Shown in pieces: positions 1 to 8,339 of a DNA stretch of 64,000 bases. The position numbers and the translations under genes were made by a program. Within the stretch, counting starts at the first letter, position 1. Each line of letters starts with the position of its first letter. Source of the stretch: Streptococcus salivarius (lineage in GTDB: Bacteria > Bacillota > Bacilli > Lactobacillales > Streptococcaceae); contig NZ_CP018187.1 in assembly GCF_009738225.1 (NCBI RefSeq), positions 1,436,501 to 1,500,500 of the forward strand. Direction: 5' to 3'. The notes under the pieces were generated by a model, which searched no databases, was not told where the DNA came from, and worked only from the letters and a program-made list of their open reading frames with translations.

Positions 1-423
1 GCTATTTTCCACAGCAATATCGTCGTCCACAACGACACTGGCAACCTCGATACCTTCCATTTCAGCCAATTCTTGAGCCATCTCAAAATTCATGATGTCC
101 CCAGAATAATTTTTAACAACCATGAAGACACCAGCCCCTTGATCTGCTTCCTTGATAGCTTCCAAAATTTGATCAGGCGTTGGTGACGTAAATACTGCAC
201 CTGCGATGGCTGCTGAAAGCATACCATCACCTACAAAACCAGCGTGAGCTGGCTCATGACCACTTCCGCCACCAGAAATGAGACCAACTTGACCAGCAGC
301 CTGCTCATTTCTTACAATGATGTCAAAGCCGTCAACACGATGCACCAAATCACTGTGAACATAAGCCAAACCATCTAGCATCTCTGTCACAACATTTTCA
401 GGTTTATTGATAATTTTTTTCAT
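1..423 (-). CDS. dhaK: Dihydroxyacetone kinase subunit DhaK, N-terminal part (runs off left edge)
   Basis: The reading frame is open from an ATG at 421-423 leftward to base 1, giving 141 residues. It starts MKKIINKPENVV and contains the DhaK signature GGGSGHEP, followed by GFVGDGMLSAAIAGAVFTSP, both typical of the dihydroxyacetone-binding domain. In the family this subunit binds dihydroxyacetone covalently through a later histidine, outside this window, and DhaL phosphorylates it using DhaM or ATP. A strong GGAGG lies 8 nt before the ATG. A promoter and a cre-like site lie just upstream, consistent with glucose repression of dihydroxyacetone/glycerol use. The C-terminus and partner genes are not visible. 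Confidence 0.93.
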   Translation of the reverse strand, partial: MKKIINKPENVVTEMLDGLAYVHSDLVHRVDGFDIIVRNEQAAGQVGLISGGGSGHEPAHAGFVGDGMLSAAIAGAVFTSPTPDQILEAIKEADQGAGVFMVVKNYSGDIMNFEMAQELAEMEGIEVASVVVDDDIAVENS

Positions 424-544
424 GGAATTGCCTCCTTTTCAAAGGTATCATCTATTTGCACTTACATTTGTTCCCTTCTTTAATTGCTAAGACCCCTATA
501 AATAAAGGACTTAAACGCTTTTTGAGAAAGGTAGCGTAAAAATA

Positions 545-599
545 TGTAAACGCATACATTTTATAATTTAATTGTAGCATTTGCCTCTACCAATAGCAA
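545..599 (-). promoter_or_regulatory. dhaK promoter with downstream cre-like site
   Basis: On the minus strand TTGCTA (594-599) and TACAAT (571-576) are 17 nt apart. A cre-like sequence TGTAAACGCATACA (545-558) lies just downstream of the -10, fitting the CcpA consensus TGWNANCGNTNWCA with one mismatch. That position would block initiation or early elongation. The rest of 424-750 shows nothing else clear apart from the promoter of the next gene. Confidence 0.6.
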
Positions 600-689
600 G
601 GCAAAAGGCAAGCCCCCCCATTTTCCTGCCCCCTATCATTAAGTAGAAGAAAAATCTCATAGAAAGTCCTATTTTAGTCGTCAAAGCTA

Positions 690-718
690 TTGAAAAACCA
701 CCATTCAAGCCTTATAAT
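690..718 (+). promoter_or_regulatory. Promoter of the exporter gene at 751
   Basis: TTGAAA (690-695) and TATAAT (713-718) with a 17-nt spacer lie just upstream of the AAGGAGG ribosome binding site and ATG at 751. Confidence 0.7.
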
Positions 719-750
719 GGAATGACGAATTAAGCGCTAAGGAGGTTCAA

Positions 751-2016
751 ATGACCATCGATTTTCCAAGAGAGACAGAAATAGAAACCAAAAATGAAAT
801 GGATGCCGTCCTTCAGGCAGGCCGTGTCCTTATGGAGAGCGGTGCTGAGATTTACCGTATCGAGGACACCATGGGACACATGGCCAAGTCTCTTGGTATC
901 AGAGACTTCTCCACTTATGTGGTCAATCGAGGAGTCATGATTTCTGGACTCAACCGCTCAGGTCTTAAAGAGTCTCGTGTCCTAGCTACCTCAGTCCCGT
1001 CTATCCATCTAGGTAAACTAGAGGAAGTAAACCGCCTGTCTCGAGAACTGGCAGAACAGCCAAATCAGCCTGTATCTAGCATTTTCCAAAAGCTGAAAAC
1101 CATTGAGCAGAAGACTTTCTATCGTCCTTTAGAGGATATTATAGCCTGTGTCATTGGTGCAGGGAGCTTCTCACTAGCCCTTGGAAGTAGCTGGATTGAT
1201 GGAACTGCTGCGGCTATATCGGAAGTTTTTGTAGGGATTGGCATGCAACTCTTTTCCCGTTTTATTCATACCAGTTTCTTGCAGATTATCCTTTCTAGTG
1301 CCATTGCCGCTTTATCAGCTAACATTCTCTATTATTTGGGTATCGGGCAACATCGTAGCGTGATTATTCTGGGCACCTTGATGATTTTGATTCCTGGGGC
1401 TTACTTTGTAAATGCCATTCGAGAATTCACCCAGAACAACTACTATAGCGGTCTGGCCCTGATGTTGTCAGGGGTCTCCACTTGTCTATCTATCTCTGTC
1501 GGTGTTCTTGCCATGATTTCCATCCTCCCCTTTGCGGAACAGTTATCAGGCATATTCTCAACACCGTCAACCTCATGGCTGGGGGTCTTGATTCAGACCT
1601 TCATGGCAGGACTAGGGACAGCAGCCTTCTCCGTGCTTTACCGAGTGCCTAAGAAATACTTCTTGGACCTCGGAACCCTAGGAGCGGGCTCATGGCTCCT
1701 CTACCTCTTGATTTGGAACAATACCCATCACGAGGTCTTAGCCATCCTCTTCCCTGCCCTATTAGTCACTATCACCTCACGCTTTTTGGCTCACTACCGT
1801 AGATGTCCAGCTACAGTCTTCCTAGCCTCAAGCATGTTCCCACTCATCCCAGGGATGAGCTTCTACCGTGCGGTCTACTTCCTCTTAATCGGAAATGCAG
1901 ACCTAGGCCTCAGCTTCCTACGAGCTTGTTTCCTGGCCTCCTTTACCATCGCCATCGCCGTCAGTTTGACACAACAAATCCCTAGCCGCTATTTTGTACT
2001 AGGGAAGAAGAAATAA
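751..2016 (+). CDS. Threonine/serine exporter (ThrE-type) family membrane protein
   Basis: This 421-residue protein has a soluble N-terminal part (about 1-120), which includes GAEIYRIEDTM and NRGVMISG as in the DUF1212/YjjP domain. It is followed by about ten hydrophobic segments. The second half matches the YjjB/DUF3815-type part, including FLASSMFPLIPGMSFYRA near the C-terminus, so this is the fused one-chain form. Family members such as Corynebacterium ThrE export threonine and serine across the cytoplasmic membrane; the substrate here is inferred. AAGGAGG (739-745) sits 5 nt before the ATG. It is a single-gene unit with its own promoter and terminator. Confidence 0.85.
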   Translation: MTIDFPRETEIETKNEMDAVLQAGRVLMESGAEIYRIEDTMGHMAKSLGIRDFSTYVVNRGVMISGLNRSGLKESRVLATSVPSIHLGKLEEVNRLSRELAEQPNQPVSSIFQKLKTIEQKTFYRPLEDIIACVIGAGSFSLALGSSWIDGTAAAISEVFVGIGMQLFSRFIHTSFLQIILSSAIAALSANILYYLGIGQHRSVIILGTLMILIPGAYFVNAIREFTQNNYYSGLALMLSGVSTCLSISVGVLAMISILPFAEQLSGIFSTPSTSWLGVLIQTFMAGLGTAAFSVLYRVPKKYFLDLGTLGAGSWLLYLLIWNNTHHEVLAILFPALLVTITSRFLAHYRRCPATVFLASSMFPLIPGMSFYRAVYFLLIGNADLGLSFLRACFLASFTIAIAVSLTQQIPSRYFVLGKKK

Positions 2017-2023
2017 ATTGTTG

Positions 2024-2057
2024 AAAGCCATTGGTTTTGTATACCAGTGGCTTTTTT
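2024..2057 (+). terminator. Intrinsic terminator after the exporter gene
   Basis: AAAGCCATTGG pairs with CCAGTGGCTTT across a short loop and is followed by a T run. The stop codon is at 2014-2016. Confidence 0.8.
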
Positions 2058-2234
2058 GGTGGCGTTCTAAAATCAGTGGATAGCATATTATGAATATCAA
2101 AAATACCCTACTCAAGGATCTATCCGCTGCTAACTTAAAGCAAATACATCATTAACTCTCTTTAATGAAAGTTTATCATTCATATACTATCAGTTTTGTT
2201 TAGAAAAGAGTTGGAAAGAGATTTCTATAAAAGA

Positions 2235-2248
2235 CGAAACCGTTTACA
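2235..2248 (-). promoter_or_regulatory. cre-like site upstream of the glucan-binding gene at 2384
   Basis: The reverse complement TGTAAACGGTTTCG fits the CcpA consensus at 13 of 14 positions. It lies 136 nt before the start codon, so catabolite control is likely. No clean -35/-10 pair was found between 2058 and 2383. Confidence 0.5.
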
Positions 2249-2383
2249 TAATTCTTTGATTTTATTAGAATTCGGTGATAAACTTAATATGTAAGCAAGA
2301 ATTCTGTAATACTACTTTAACTCCACTCATAAGTTAACTTTATCCTTACTACTATTGTTTAATTTAATGAAAGGACCATTATC

Positions 2384-5300
2384 ATGGAAAAGAAAGTATA
2401 TTTTATACTTCACAAAGTAAAAAAACAATGGGTAACCATTGCAGTAACCGGTCTAGCTCTAGGGCTTAGTTTTGCAAGCTTGGGCTATGTGAACGCAGCT
2501 GAACAGACTCCCCCCATCTCAGAACTAACTGTTGAAAGCAACATCCAAGAAAGCGCAATTGATGTCATAAGCTCGTCAACTAATGAAGTCATTACTAAAC
2601 CAGAAGAAAACAAATCTTTCGACGCCCCCAATACAAGAGAAAACATCACTGAAACTACTTCTACTGAATCTGATCTAAGTACCACTGAAGCAACTGTTAC
2701 AGAAACAAGTACTTCTGAAATTAACTCTCAACAAGCTCTTCGTTCGGAAGTCTCTACTGTTACTGGCAGTGAAGTAGTAAGCTCTGGAACACCAGATTCT
2801 GAAACAAATACTGCTCATAAAGTAGAAGAAAGTCCCGTGATATCTGGAGGTCATTACACTAGTGATAGTCAGGGCAATTGGTACTACATTAAGGACGAGA
2901 AAGCACTTACTGGTATGCAAAATATTGATAATGTTACGGTCTACTTTGATGCCGATGGTAAGCAAGTCAAAGGAGACACCCGTCAAGTTAACGGAGCAAC
3001 ATATCACTTTGAGAAAGATAGCGGACAACTTACTCGCAATGCTTTTGCATCTGATAAGAATGGAAATTGGTACTACTTAGGCCAAGATGGGAAAGCACTT
3101 ATAGGTAAACAAGTTATTGACAATATACCACTCTACTTTTACCCTAATGGTGTCCAAGCTAAAGATGCCTTTGTCGTCCTAGATGGAAATTCCTATTATT
3201 TTCAAAAAGATAGTGGCCAAATGGTTCGTGACCGTTTTTGGTCAGATGACGATGGAAACTGGTACTATAGCGATAAAGAAGGAAAACTTGTCACAGGCGA
3301 ACAGTCTATAGATGGCTTCGATATGTATTTCTACCCAGACGGTGTTCAGGCTAAGGGTGAAATCGTTACAATAGGTATCGAACCCTATTACTTCGATAAG
3401 GATAGTGGTCATAAGGTCATAAATACCGACATTACTATCAATGGAAAAACTTACCACGCAGAAGCTAATGGACTTTTGATTGAAACTGAACAGAAACTTC
3501 CTCAACGTCCACTTGTTTCTGGTGGCCATTTCCAAGAAGATTCCTCAGGCAACTGGTACTATTACACCGCAACAGGAGAGAAACTAAAAGGATGGCAAAA
3601 TGTAGATGGAGTAACTCTTTACTTTGACAAAGAAGGTCGTCAAGCGAAAAATGGGGAAAGAATCATTGACGGCTCCCATTACTATTTTAGTCACTATTCA
3701 GGTGCTGTAAAAACCAACTATTGGCATACTTGGTCTATTGAAATCAGAAGACAGGAACCATTTGCTAAAACGTATAACGAATATTATGGTTCTGATGGTC
3801 GACGTTACTATGGATGGCATCGAGTTGGCGATCAACTTTATTATTTTGATTATAATGGTCGAGTTGAAAATGATCTTACTATCTTCAAAGGACAAAACTA
3901 CCTCTTTGATAATCATGGAAAATTGGTAAAAGATGCCTTTTATATTCAGTCATTACGTGTCTTTGTTGGAACTTTAAATACTAGCTATCGCTCCAATAAA
4001 TTTGGCCAAGTACTAACCGGAGAACATCATATTAATGGTGATGACTACTATTTTTCAAATTCTGGTTCACCAGTCACTGATATAGTCAAAAAAGGTGGCA
4101 AGGACTATTACTATTTTGAAGGCAAACTTCTAAAAAACTATCTCGGACCTTTACTCAAACGTCAGGAACTGGATTATGATGCAGTCTACTCTGGCATCGT
4201 AGGTACAGATAAGGATGGGGTTTTACTTACTGGTGTTAGCACTGCAAATAATGGTAAACTCTATTATTTTGAAAATAATAGATATTTTGATAATAGCAAT
4301 ATCCCCAAAATGTTTACAGTTACAACACCTACTTGGAAAACGATTGATGGTAAGCTATACCACTTAGAGCCTAGCATAAACAGAACTTACAAGAATGGTG
4401 GAAGAAGTTATACCGATACCGTCAGGGAAGAAGTAGACATTATTGACCACGGAGTACGAACAAAGACCGATAAGATTAAACGTATTATTGGTGATAATTA
4501 TAGTAATCTATACTATCTTGATGAAAACAATGATTTTTACATCGGACATCTACTTCCAGAAAACACAGATTTAACTAAAATTGAAGAAACTGTAATTCAA
4601 AGTGACAATAAATTCTATGCTTTCAATAGAACAAGTTCGCTTTCCGAAACTTCCCCTCTCACAGTTTCCAAGACCTTAGTTTACAATAAAAAAGCCTACC
4701 TCATTGATGATAAAGGAGTAGCGACCGAAACTAAACTAACAAATCGTTTCGAACACGATGATGCATGGAATTGGTACTACTTTGATAACGAGGGAAAAGC
4801 TGTCACCGGACTCCATTCAATAGATAATGTCACTCTATACTTTGATAAAGAGGGCAAACAAGCTAAGGGAAGACTTGTCGAAATTGACGGTCAAACACAT
4901 TATTTCGATAGAGACAGCGGAGCTATGTGGACTAACCGAACACTTGAACTTAATGGTATTCGTTATATCATTGACCAAAATGGTTATGTAACGATGAACA
5001 AACCTGGACAATTTATTCAAGATAAAGATGGTGATTGGGCTTATATTAAAGAAAATGGACAGTTAGCCACTGGACTTCAAATTATTAATCATCAAAAATA
5101 CTACTTTGATCCAACTGGAAAACAAGCCAAAGGAAAACAACTTCTGCTTGATGGAAAGTACTATTTCTTCGATGAAGATACTGGTGCTATGTTCGTAAAT
5201 AAATTCCATGAAACAGGCGATTACTTTTCTAAAAAATATACTTATTTTGGCGAGGATGGAAGCCAGATATTTGGTTGGGCAACTATTGACGGTAAACGTG

Positions 5301-5890
5301 TTTATTTTAAAGAAGATGGCTACCAAGTTCGAAATGATACATACAAGATAGGTGGTTTCGATTATTTCTTCAAAAAAGACGGTAGTATGCTTGCTAATGA
5401 TATTGACGGCAACTACAAATACTATTATGCTGATAAGGACGGTCATCTACAGTTCGGGTGGGTTAATCACAATAATGAAACCTACTATATTAGCCCACCA
5501 TGGGGAGCTGAAGACCGAACATATCTAAAAACTATCAATGAAAAGACCTATCTTTTGGGCCCTAAAGGACGACTTCTAAGGAATACAGCTACAGACACCT
5601 CGACCTCTTGGAATGGTTTCTGTATCTCTGATGAGAATGGAGTTGTAAAAACAGGTGTCATTCGGTTAGAAGATAATAGGCTCTATTATTTCAATCCTAA
5701 AATTTATATGACTACTCCTTTTAGTGGCGAATGGGCAGAGTTTGATGGTAAACTTTATCATTTTGAAAAGCCGATATCAGTTAGTCCAGAGTCAAAAGGT
5801 TCTCCAATTACCACTAACACTACGCTTGAAAAAGATGGAAAAACCTATATTATTGACGAAAATGGCGTAGCTACAGAGAAAAAGGATTAA
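2384..5890 (+). CDS. Secreted glucan-binding repeat protein, no catalytic domain (1168 aa)
   Basis: Residues 1-40 form a KxYKxGKxW-like signal (KVYFILHKVKKQW, then a hydrophobic stretch ending NAAEQ). Residues 40-150 are a Ser/Thr/Glu-rich linker. The rest is cell-wall/glucan-binding repeats with GNWYY, VYFDADGKQ and YYFQKDSGQ motifs. There is no GH70 catalytic motif and no LPXTG anchor. The first repeat block (about 155-320) matches the 621-aa protein at 27765. Later blocks match the protein at 37421, including a near-identical C-terminus (DGKTYIIDENGVATEK), and the 37421-type module appears about twice. Retention on glucan or the cell wall is inferred. It is isolated from the main cluster by the immunity block and the gtf genes. 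Confidence 0.85.
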   Translation: MEKKVYFILHKVKKQWVTIAVTGLALGLSFASLGYVNAAEQTPPISELTVESNIQESAIDVISSSTNEVITKPEENKSFDAPNTRENITETTSTESDLSTTEATVTETSTSEINSQQALRSEVSTVTGSEVVSSGTPDSETNTAHKVEESPVISGGHYTSDSQGNWYYIKDEKALTGMQNIDNVTVYFDADGKQVKGDTRQVNGATYHFEKDSGQLTRNAFASDKNGNWYYLGQDGKALIGKQVIDNIPLYFYPNGVQAKDAFVVLDGNSYYFQKDSGQMVRDRFWSDDDGNWYYSDKEGKLVTGEQSIDGFDMYFYPDGVQAKGEIVTIGIEPYYFDKDSGHKVINTDITINGKTYHAEANGLLIETEQKLPQRPLVSGGHFQEDSSGNWYYYTATGEKLKGWQNVDGVTLYFDKEGRQAKNGERIIDGSHYYFSHYSGAVKTNYWHTWSIEIRRQEPFAKTYNEYYGSDGRRYYGWHRVGDQLYYFDYNGRVENDLTIFKGQNYLFDNHGKLVKDAFYIQSLRVFVGTLNTSYRSNKFGQVLTGEHHINGDDYYFSNSGSPVTDIVKKGGKDYYYFEGKLLKNYLGPLLKRQELDYDAVYSGIVGTDKDGVLLTGVSTANNGKLYYFENNRYFDNSNIPKMFTVTTPTWKTIDGKLYHLEPSINRTYKNGGRSYTDTVREEVDIIDHGVRTKTDKIKRIIGDNYSNLYYLDENNDFYIGHLLPENTDLTKIEETVIQSDNKFYAFNRTSSLSETSPLTVSKTLVYNKKAYLIDDKGVATETKLTNRFEHDDAWNWYYFDNEGKAVTGLHSIDNVTLYFDKEGKQAKGRLVEIDGQTHYFDRDSGAMWTNRTLELNGIRYIIDQNGYVTMNKPGQFIQDKDGDWAYIKENGQLATGLQIINHQKYYFDPTGKQAKGKQLLLDGKYYFFDEDTGAMFVNKFHETGDYFSKKYTYFGEDGSQIFGWATIDGKRVYFKEDGYQVRNDTYKIGGFDYFFKKDGSMLANDIDGNYKYYYADKDGHLQFGWVNHNNETYYISPPWGAEDRTYLKTINEKTYLLGPKGRLLRNTATDTSTSWNGFCISDENGVVKTGVIRLEDNRLYYFNPKIYMTTPFSGEWAEFDGKLYHFEKPISVSPESKGSPITTNTTLEKDGKTYIIDENGVATEKKD

Positions 5891-5948
5891 TATCAAACTA
5901 ACAACTGTAAGTATTTGAAAAATACCTCATTTTTGCCAAAATGTATTC

Positions 5949-5982
5949 AAAAACACCAGAAATCATTTTTTCTGGTGTTTTC
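5949..5982 (+). terminator. Intrinsic terminator of the 2384 gene
   Basis: AAAACACCAGAAA pairs with TTTCTGGTGTTTT and is followed by a T-rich run. Confidence 0.85.
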
Positions 5983-6034
5983 TTTTTGTTTTCTAAAACC
6001 TAGTAAGGCTACCGGCAAAATCTCTATCATCAAT

Positions 6035-6408
6035 CTACTTCAAGTCAAAATATTCCTTAACATCTTTAGCATAGCCATACTGCTGGTTTAAACGCTCGAG
6101 CAAGTTTTTGTTATGGCCTGGATAATTGTCATTCCTCACCTTCACCCTCATACAAACATGCCACCAAGCGTTCAAAGGGCTCTATATACTCCCAATACTC
6201 AAAAGGGAGATTTGAAATCTTACTTAGATCATTATCATCAAAATGATACACGAGATGGCGTAGTATTTGATTTTCAATATAATGGATATCTCTCAACTGC
6301 TCGAGACTGATTGTATCCAGTTCTATGATGTAGTGACACAAATCATCAAGTGCTTTTACATCAAATTTTTCTCCTCGTGCAGGAAGTAGAGAAAGCTTTG
6401 ATTCTCAC
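6035..6408 (-). pseudogene. Frameshifted remnant of an unrecognised gene
   Basis: A 70-residue minus-strand frame (6341 to 6129) encodes an acidic peptide with WEYIEPFERLVACLYEG. Just past its stop, a second frame continues plausibly as NDNYPGHNKNLLERLNQQYG and ends FDLK at 6035. A third frame upstream adds EKFDVKALDDL. No single frame covers the whole stretch, so I read it as a small gene broken by at least two indels. A GAGGTG ribosome-site-like sequence lies near 6408. I do not recognise the family. Confidence 0.45.
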
Positions 6409-6511
6409 CTCTTTTATTATCTTCTATCAGATTCCTTTTATGCATCATTCTTGAATCCTTTCCTTAATAGCACCATTATAACACTAGAAAATGATTTCCC
6501 AAAACGACAAT

Positions 6512-6560
6512 AAAAGATCAACTAAATCCAACTTAGCAGGTTGAATTCAGTTGATCTTTT
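6512..6560 (-). terminator. Terminator of the bacteriocin immunity gene
   Basis: AAAAGATCAACT and AGTTGATCTTTT pair around an inner partly paired loop. The hairpin lies just past the stop of the gene ending at 6594. The stretch 6409-6511 shows nothing recognisable. Confidence 0.65.
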
Positions 6561-6593
6561 TGGTCATTTTACTAATCATCACAAGCAGATAAA

Positions 6594-6923
6594 TCATTTA
6601 AAAGACAAACTGCCGAGTGATGTCAATCCTCTTGCTAGATTAATGTTACGCTCTGATTTTTCTTGGAATTCTGTGAGAGTCTTACTCAAGTCACTCACTC
6701 CAGAACTCAGTGATTTACCTTTAGAAAGATTGCTGACTGCTAGAGCCTGAATAGCTCTCCTTAATTCTGCAAGAAGCTCGTCATTATCCTTCTTCCCAAC
6801 TTCTATTTCATTTTTAAACGTTACGAGCAACTCTCTCTCATTTTCAGTTGTTTCTGGATTTATAATAAGATTATAGATATTGTTTAAGATATCCGTAATT
6901 TGGTTGTTGTTACTTTTTGTCAT
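6594..6923 (-). CDS. Bacteriocin immunity protein, enterocin A immunity family
   Basis: This is a 109-residue, helix-rich, charged protein. It has the family pattern LIINPETTENERELL, then FKNEIEVGKK, LLAELRRAIQALA and a C-terminal ARGLTSLG. EntA_Immun proteins are about 100-residue cytosolic four-helix bundles that protect producers against class II (pediocin-like and two-peptide) bacteriocins. The ribosome site TAGGAGG is 8 nt upstream and overlaps the stop of the truncated leader ORF at 6929-7000. No functional bacteriocin gene is visible beside it, so it is an orphan immunity gene. Confidence 0.8.
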   Translation of the reverse strand: MTKSNNNQITDILNNIYNLIINPETTENERELLVTFKNEIEVGKKDNDELLAELRRAIQALAVSNLSKGKSLSSGVSDLSKTLTEFQEKSERNINLARGLTSLGSLSFK

Positions 6924-6928
6924 CTAGA

Positions 6929-7000
6929 TTACCTCCTATAACCTGTAGCAAGATTAGGTCGAGCAAGTGAATTAAATTGGTTAATTGTTTGTGTTGTCAT
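6929..7000 (-). CDS. Truncated bacteriocin leader-like peptide (23 aa)
   Basis: This short ORF starts at an ATG (6998-7000) preceded by AAAGAGGT. It encodes MTTQTINQFNSLARPNLATG followed by YRR. The beginning resembles double-glycine bacteriocin leaders of the T-x-T-x-x-Q-F-x-x-L...LA-x-x-GG type. At the place where the GG cleavage site and mature peptide should follow, the frame runs into the AGGAGG ribosome site of the immunity gene and stops. I infer a precursor whose mature part was deleted, leaving leader and promoter to drive the immunity gene. Confidence 0.55.
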   Translation of the reverse strand: MTTQTINQFNSLARPNLATGYRR

Positions 7001-7036
7001 GAGCAACGACCTCTTTCAATAGTTCGCTGTGACATC

Positions 7037-7096
7037 ATTATACACATCTAACATAGCAAATTCAAGAATAATAATATCCTTCGACCACAAATGGTC
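7037..7096 (-). promoter_or_regulatory. Promoter of the immunity unit with upstream palindrome
   Basis: On the minus strand TTGAAT (7060-7065) and TATAAT (7037-7042) are 17 nt apart. A palindrome GACCACAAATGGTC (7083-7096; arms GACCA/TGGTC) lies about 17 nt upstream of the -35, where an activator would bind. It recalls ComR-type GACA-N4-TGTC boxes but is not the same sequence, so the regulator is unassigned. Confidence 0.55.
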
Positions 7097-7162
7097 CAAA
7101 TATAGCACCAACAGACAAAAAGAAGTAAGCACATCGAGCGGTTATTTTTCTATTGCTTTATT

Positions 7163-7180
7163 GACATAAAAACATATGTC
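7163..7180. promoter_or_regulatory. Inverted repeat upstream of the S66 peptidase gene
   Basis: GACATA and TATGTC are perfect 6-nt arms separated by AAAACA. It lies about 36 nt before an extended -10 (TG at 7216-7217, TACAAT at 7219-7224). Its position between divergent genes suggests an operator. The binding protein is unknown. Confidence 0.35.
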
Positions 7181-7215
7181 TAACGCTATTCCTTATATTT
7201 TTCTATCATTCTTTA

Positions 7216-7224
7216 TGATACAAT
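7216..7224 (+). promoter_or_regulatory. Extended -10 promoter of the S66 peptidase gene
   Basis: TG-A-TACAAT without a good -35, 31 nt before the start codon at 7255. AGGAGG follows 9 nt before the ATG. Confidence 0.45.
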
Positions 7225-7254
7225 AGCATCAATTTATTTTTAGGAGGATAATAT

Positions 7255-8292
7255 ATGACTTCTACTATTGGTATTGTGAGCTTATCTAGTGGAATTATCG
7301 GTGAAGACTTTGTCAAGCACGAAGTGGACTTGGGGGTCCAACGACTCAAAGACCTGGGACTCAATCCTATCTTTTTACCTCATTCGCTAAAAGGCTTAGA
7401 CTTTATCAAAGAACATCCTGAAGCTCGTGCAGAGGATTTGATTCAGGCCTTTTCTGATGATAGCATCGACATGATCCTATGCGCCATCGGTGGAGACGAT
7501 ACCTATCGCTTGCTACCTTATCTTTTTGAAAATGACCAACTACAAAAGGTCATCAAACAAAAGATTTTTCTTGGCTTCTCGGATACGACCATGAACCATC
7601 TCATGTTGCATAAACTAGGAATCAAGACTTTTTACGGGCAATCCTTTTTAGCAGACATTTGTGAGTTAGACAAAGAAATGTTGCCATATAGCCGCCACTA
7701 CTTTAAAGAATTGATTGAGACTGGAAAAATCTCAGAAATTCGCCCTAGTAACGTTTGGTACGAGGAACGGACTGATTTTAGTCCCAAAGCCTTGGGAACA
7801 CCTCGTGTCAGCCATGCAAATACAGGTTTTGACTTGTTACAAGGCAATGCTCAGTTTGAGGGAGAAATCCTCGGTGGTTGTCTTGAGTCTCTCTATGATA
7901 TTTTTGACAACTCTCTACACGCAGATAGCACAGACCTCTGCCAAAAATACAAACTTTTCCCTGACTTATCCGACTGGGAAGGAAAGATTCTATTGCTAGA
8001 AACCAGCGAAGAAAAGCCTGAACCTGATGATTTCAAAAAAATGTTGCAAACTTTAAAAGAAACTAGGATATTTGAGGTCATCAGTGGACTCTTGGTCGGG
8101 AAACCTATGGATGAAACCTTCTATGACGACTATAAGGAGGCTTTAATGGACATCATTGATAGCAATATCCCGATTGTCTATAATCTGAATGTCGGCCATG
8201 CCACACCAAGAGCGATTGTTCCCTTTGGAGTCCACGCGTATGTAGATGCAACGGAGCAAGTCATTCGCTTTGACTATCACAAAGAAAGCTGA
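7255..8292 (+). CDS. S66 family LD-carboxypeptidase / MccF-like protein
   Basis: This 345-residue cytosolic protein has the two-domain S66 pattern. It carries IGGDDTYRLLPYL in the nucleophile-elbow region, FLGFSDTT, GGCLESL (candidate catalytic Glu) and NVGHATPRA (candidate catalytic His). Family members cleave LD-peptide bonds in murein tetrapeptides or, like MccF, inactivate peptide-nucleotide antibiotics such as microcin C. At the place of the catalytic Ser in MccF and Bacillus homologues (GGDDS) the codon is ACC, Thr; activity is therefore uncertain. It stands beside bacteriocin immunity genes, which favours a protective role. Confidence 0.85.
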   Translation: MTSTIGIVSLSSGIIGEDFVKHEVDLGVQRLKDLGLNPIFLPHSLKGLDFIKEHPEARAEDLIQAFSDDSIDMILCAIGGDDTYRLLPYLFENDQLQKVIKQKIFLGFSDTTMNHLMLHKLGIKTFYGQSFLADICELDKEMLPYSRHYFKELIETGKISEIRPSNVWYEERTDFSPKALGTPRVSHANTGFDLLQGNAQFEGEILGGCLESLYDIFDNSLHADSTDLCQKYKLFPDLSDWEGKILLLETSEEKPEPDDFKKMLQTLKETRIFEVISGLLVGKPMDETFYDDYKEALMDIIDSNIPIVYNLNVGHATPRAIVPFGVHAYVDATEQVIRFDYHKES

Positions 8293-8339
8293 GATGAATT
8301 TCTCAGCTCAGATTGAAGTAATCAGACGATTACTTCTCT

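Noticed and set aside
2066..2135. Imperfect inverted repeat (AGTGGATAG / CTATCCGCTG) that might be an IS end
   Set aside because: The arms are about 45 nt apart, there is no transposase remnant between or beside them, and no target duplication is seen.
2161..2188. TTTAAT-N5-TTTATC followed by TATACT upstream of the 2384 gene, resembling a CiaR promoter
   Set aside because: Only 9 of 12 box positions match and the distance to the -10 is 5 rather than 10 nt; no terminator-bounded RNA follows.
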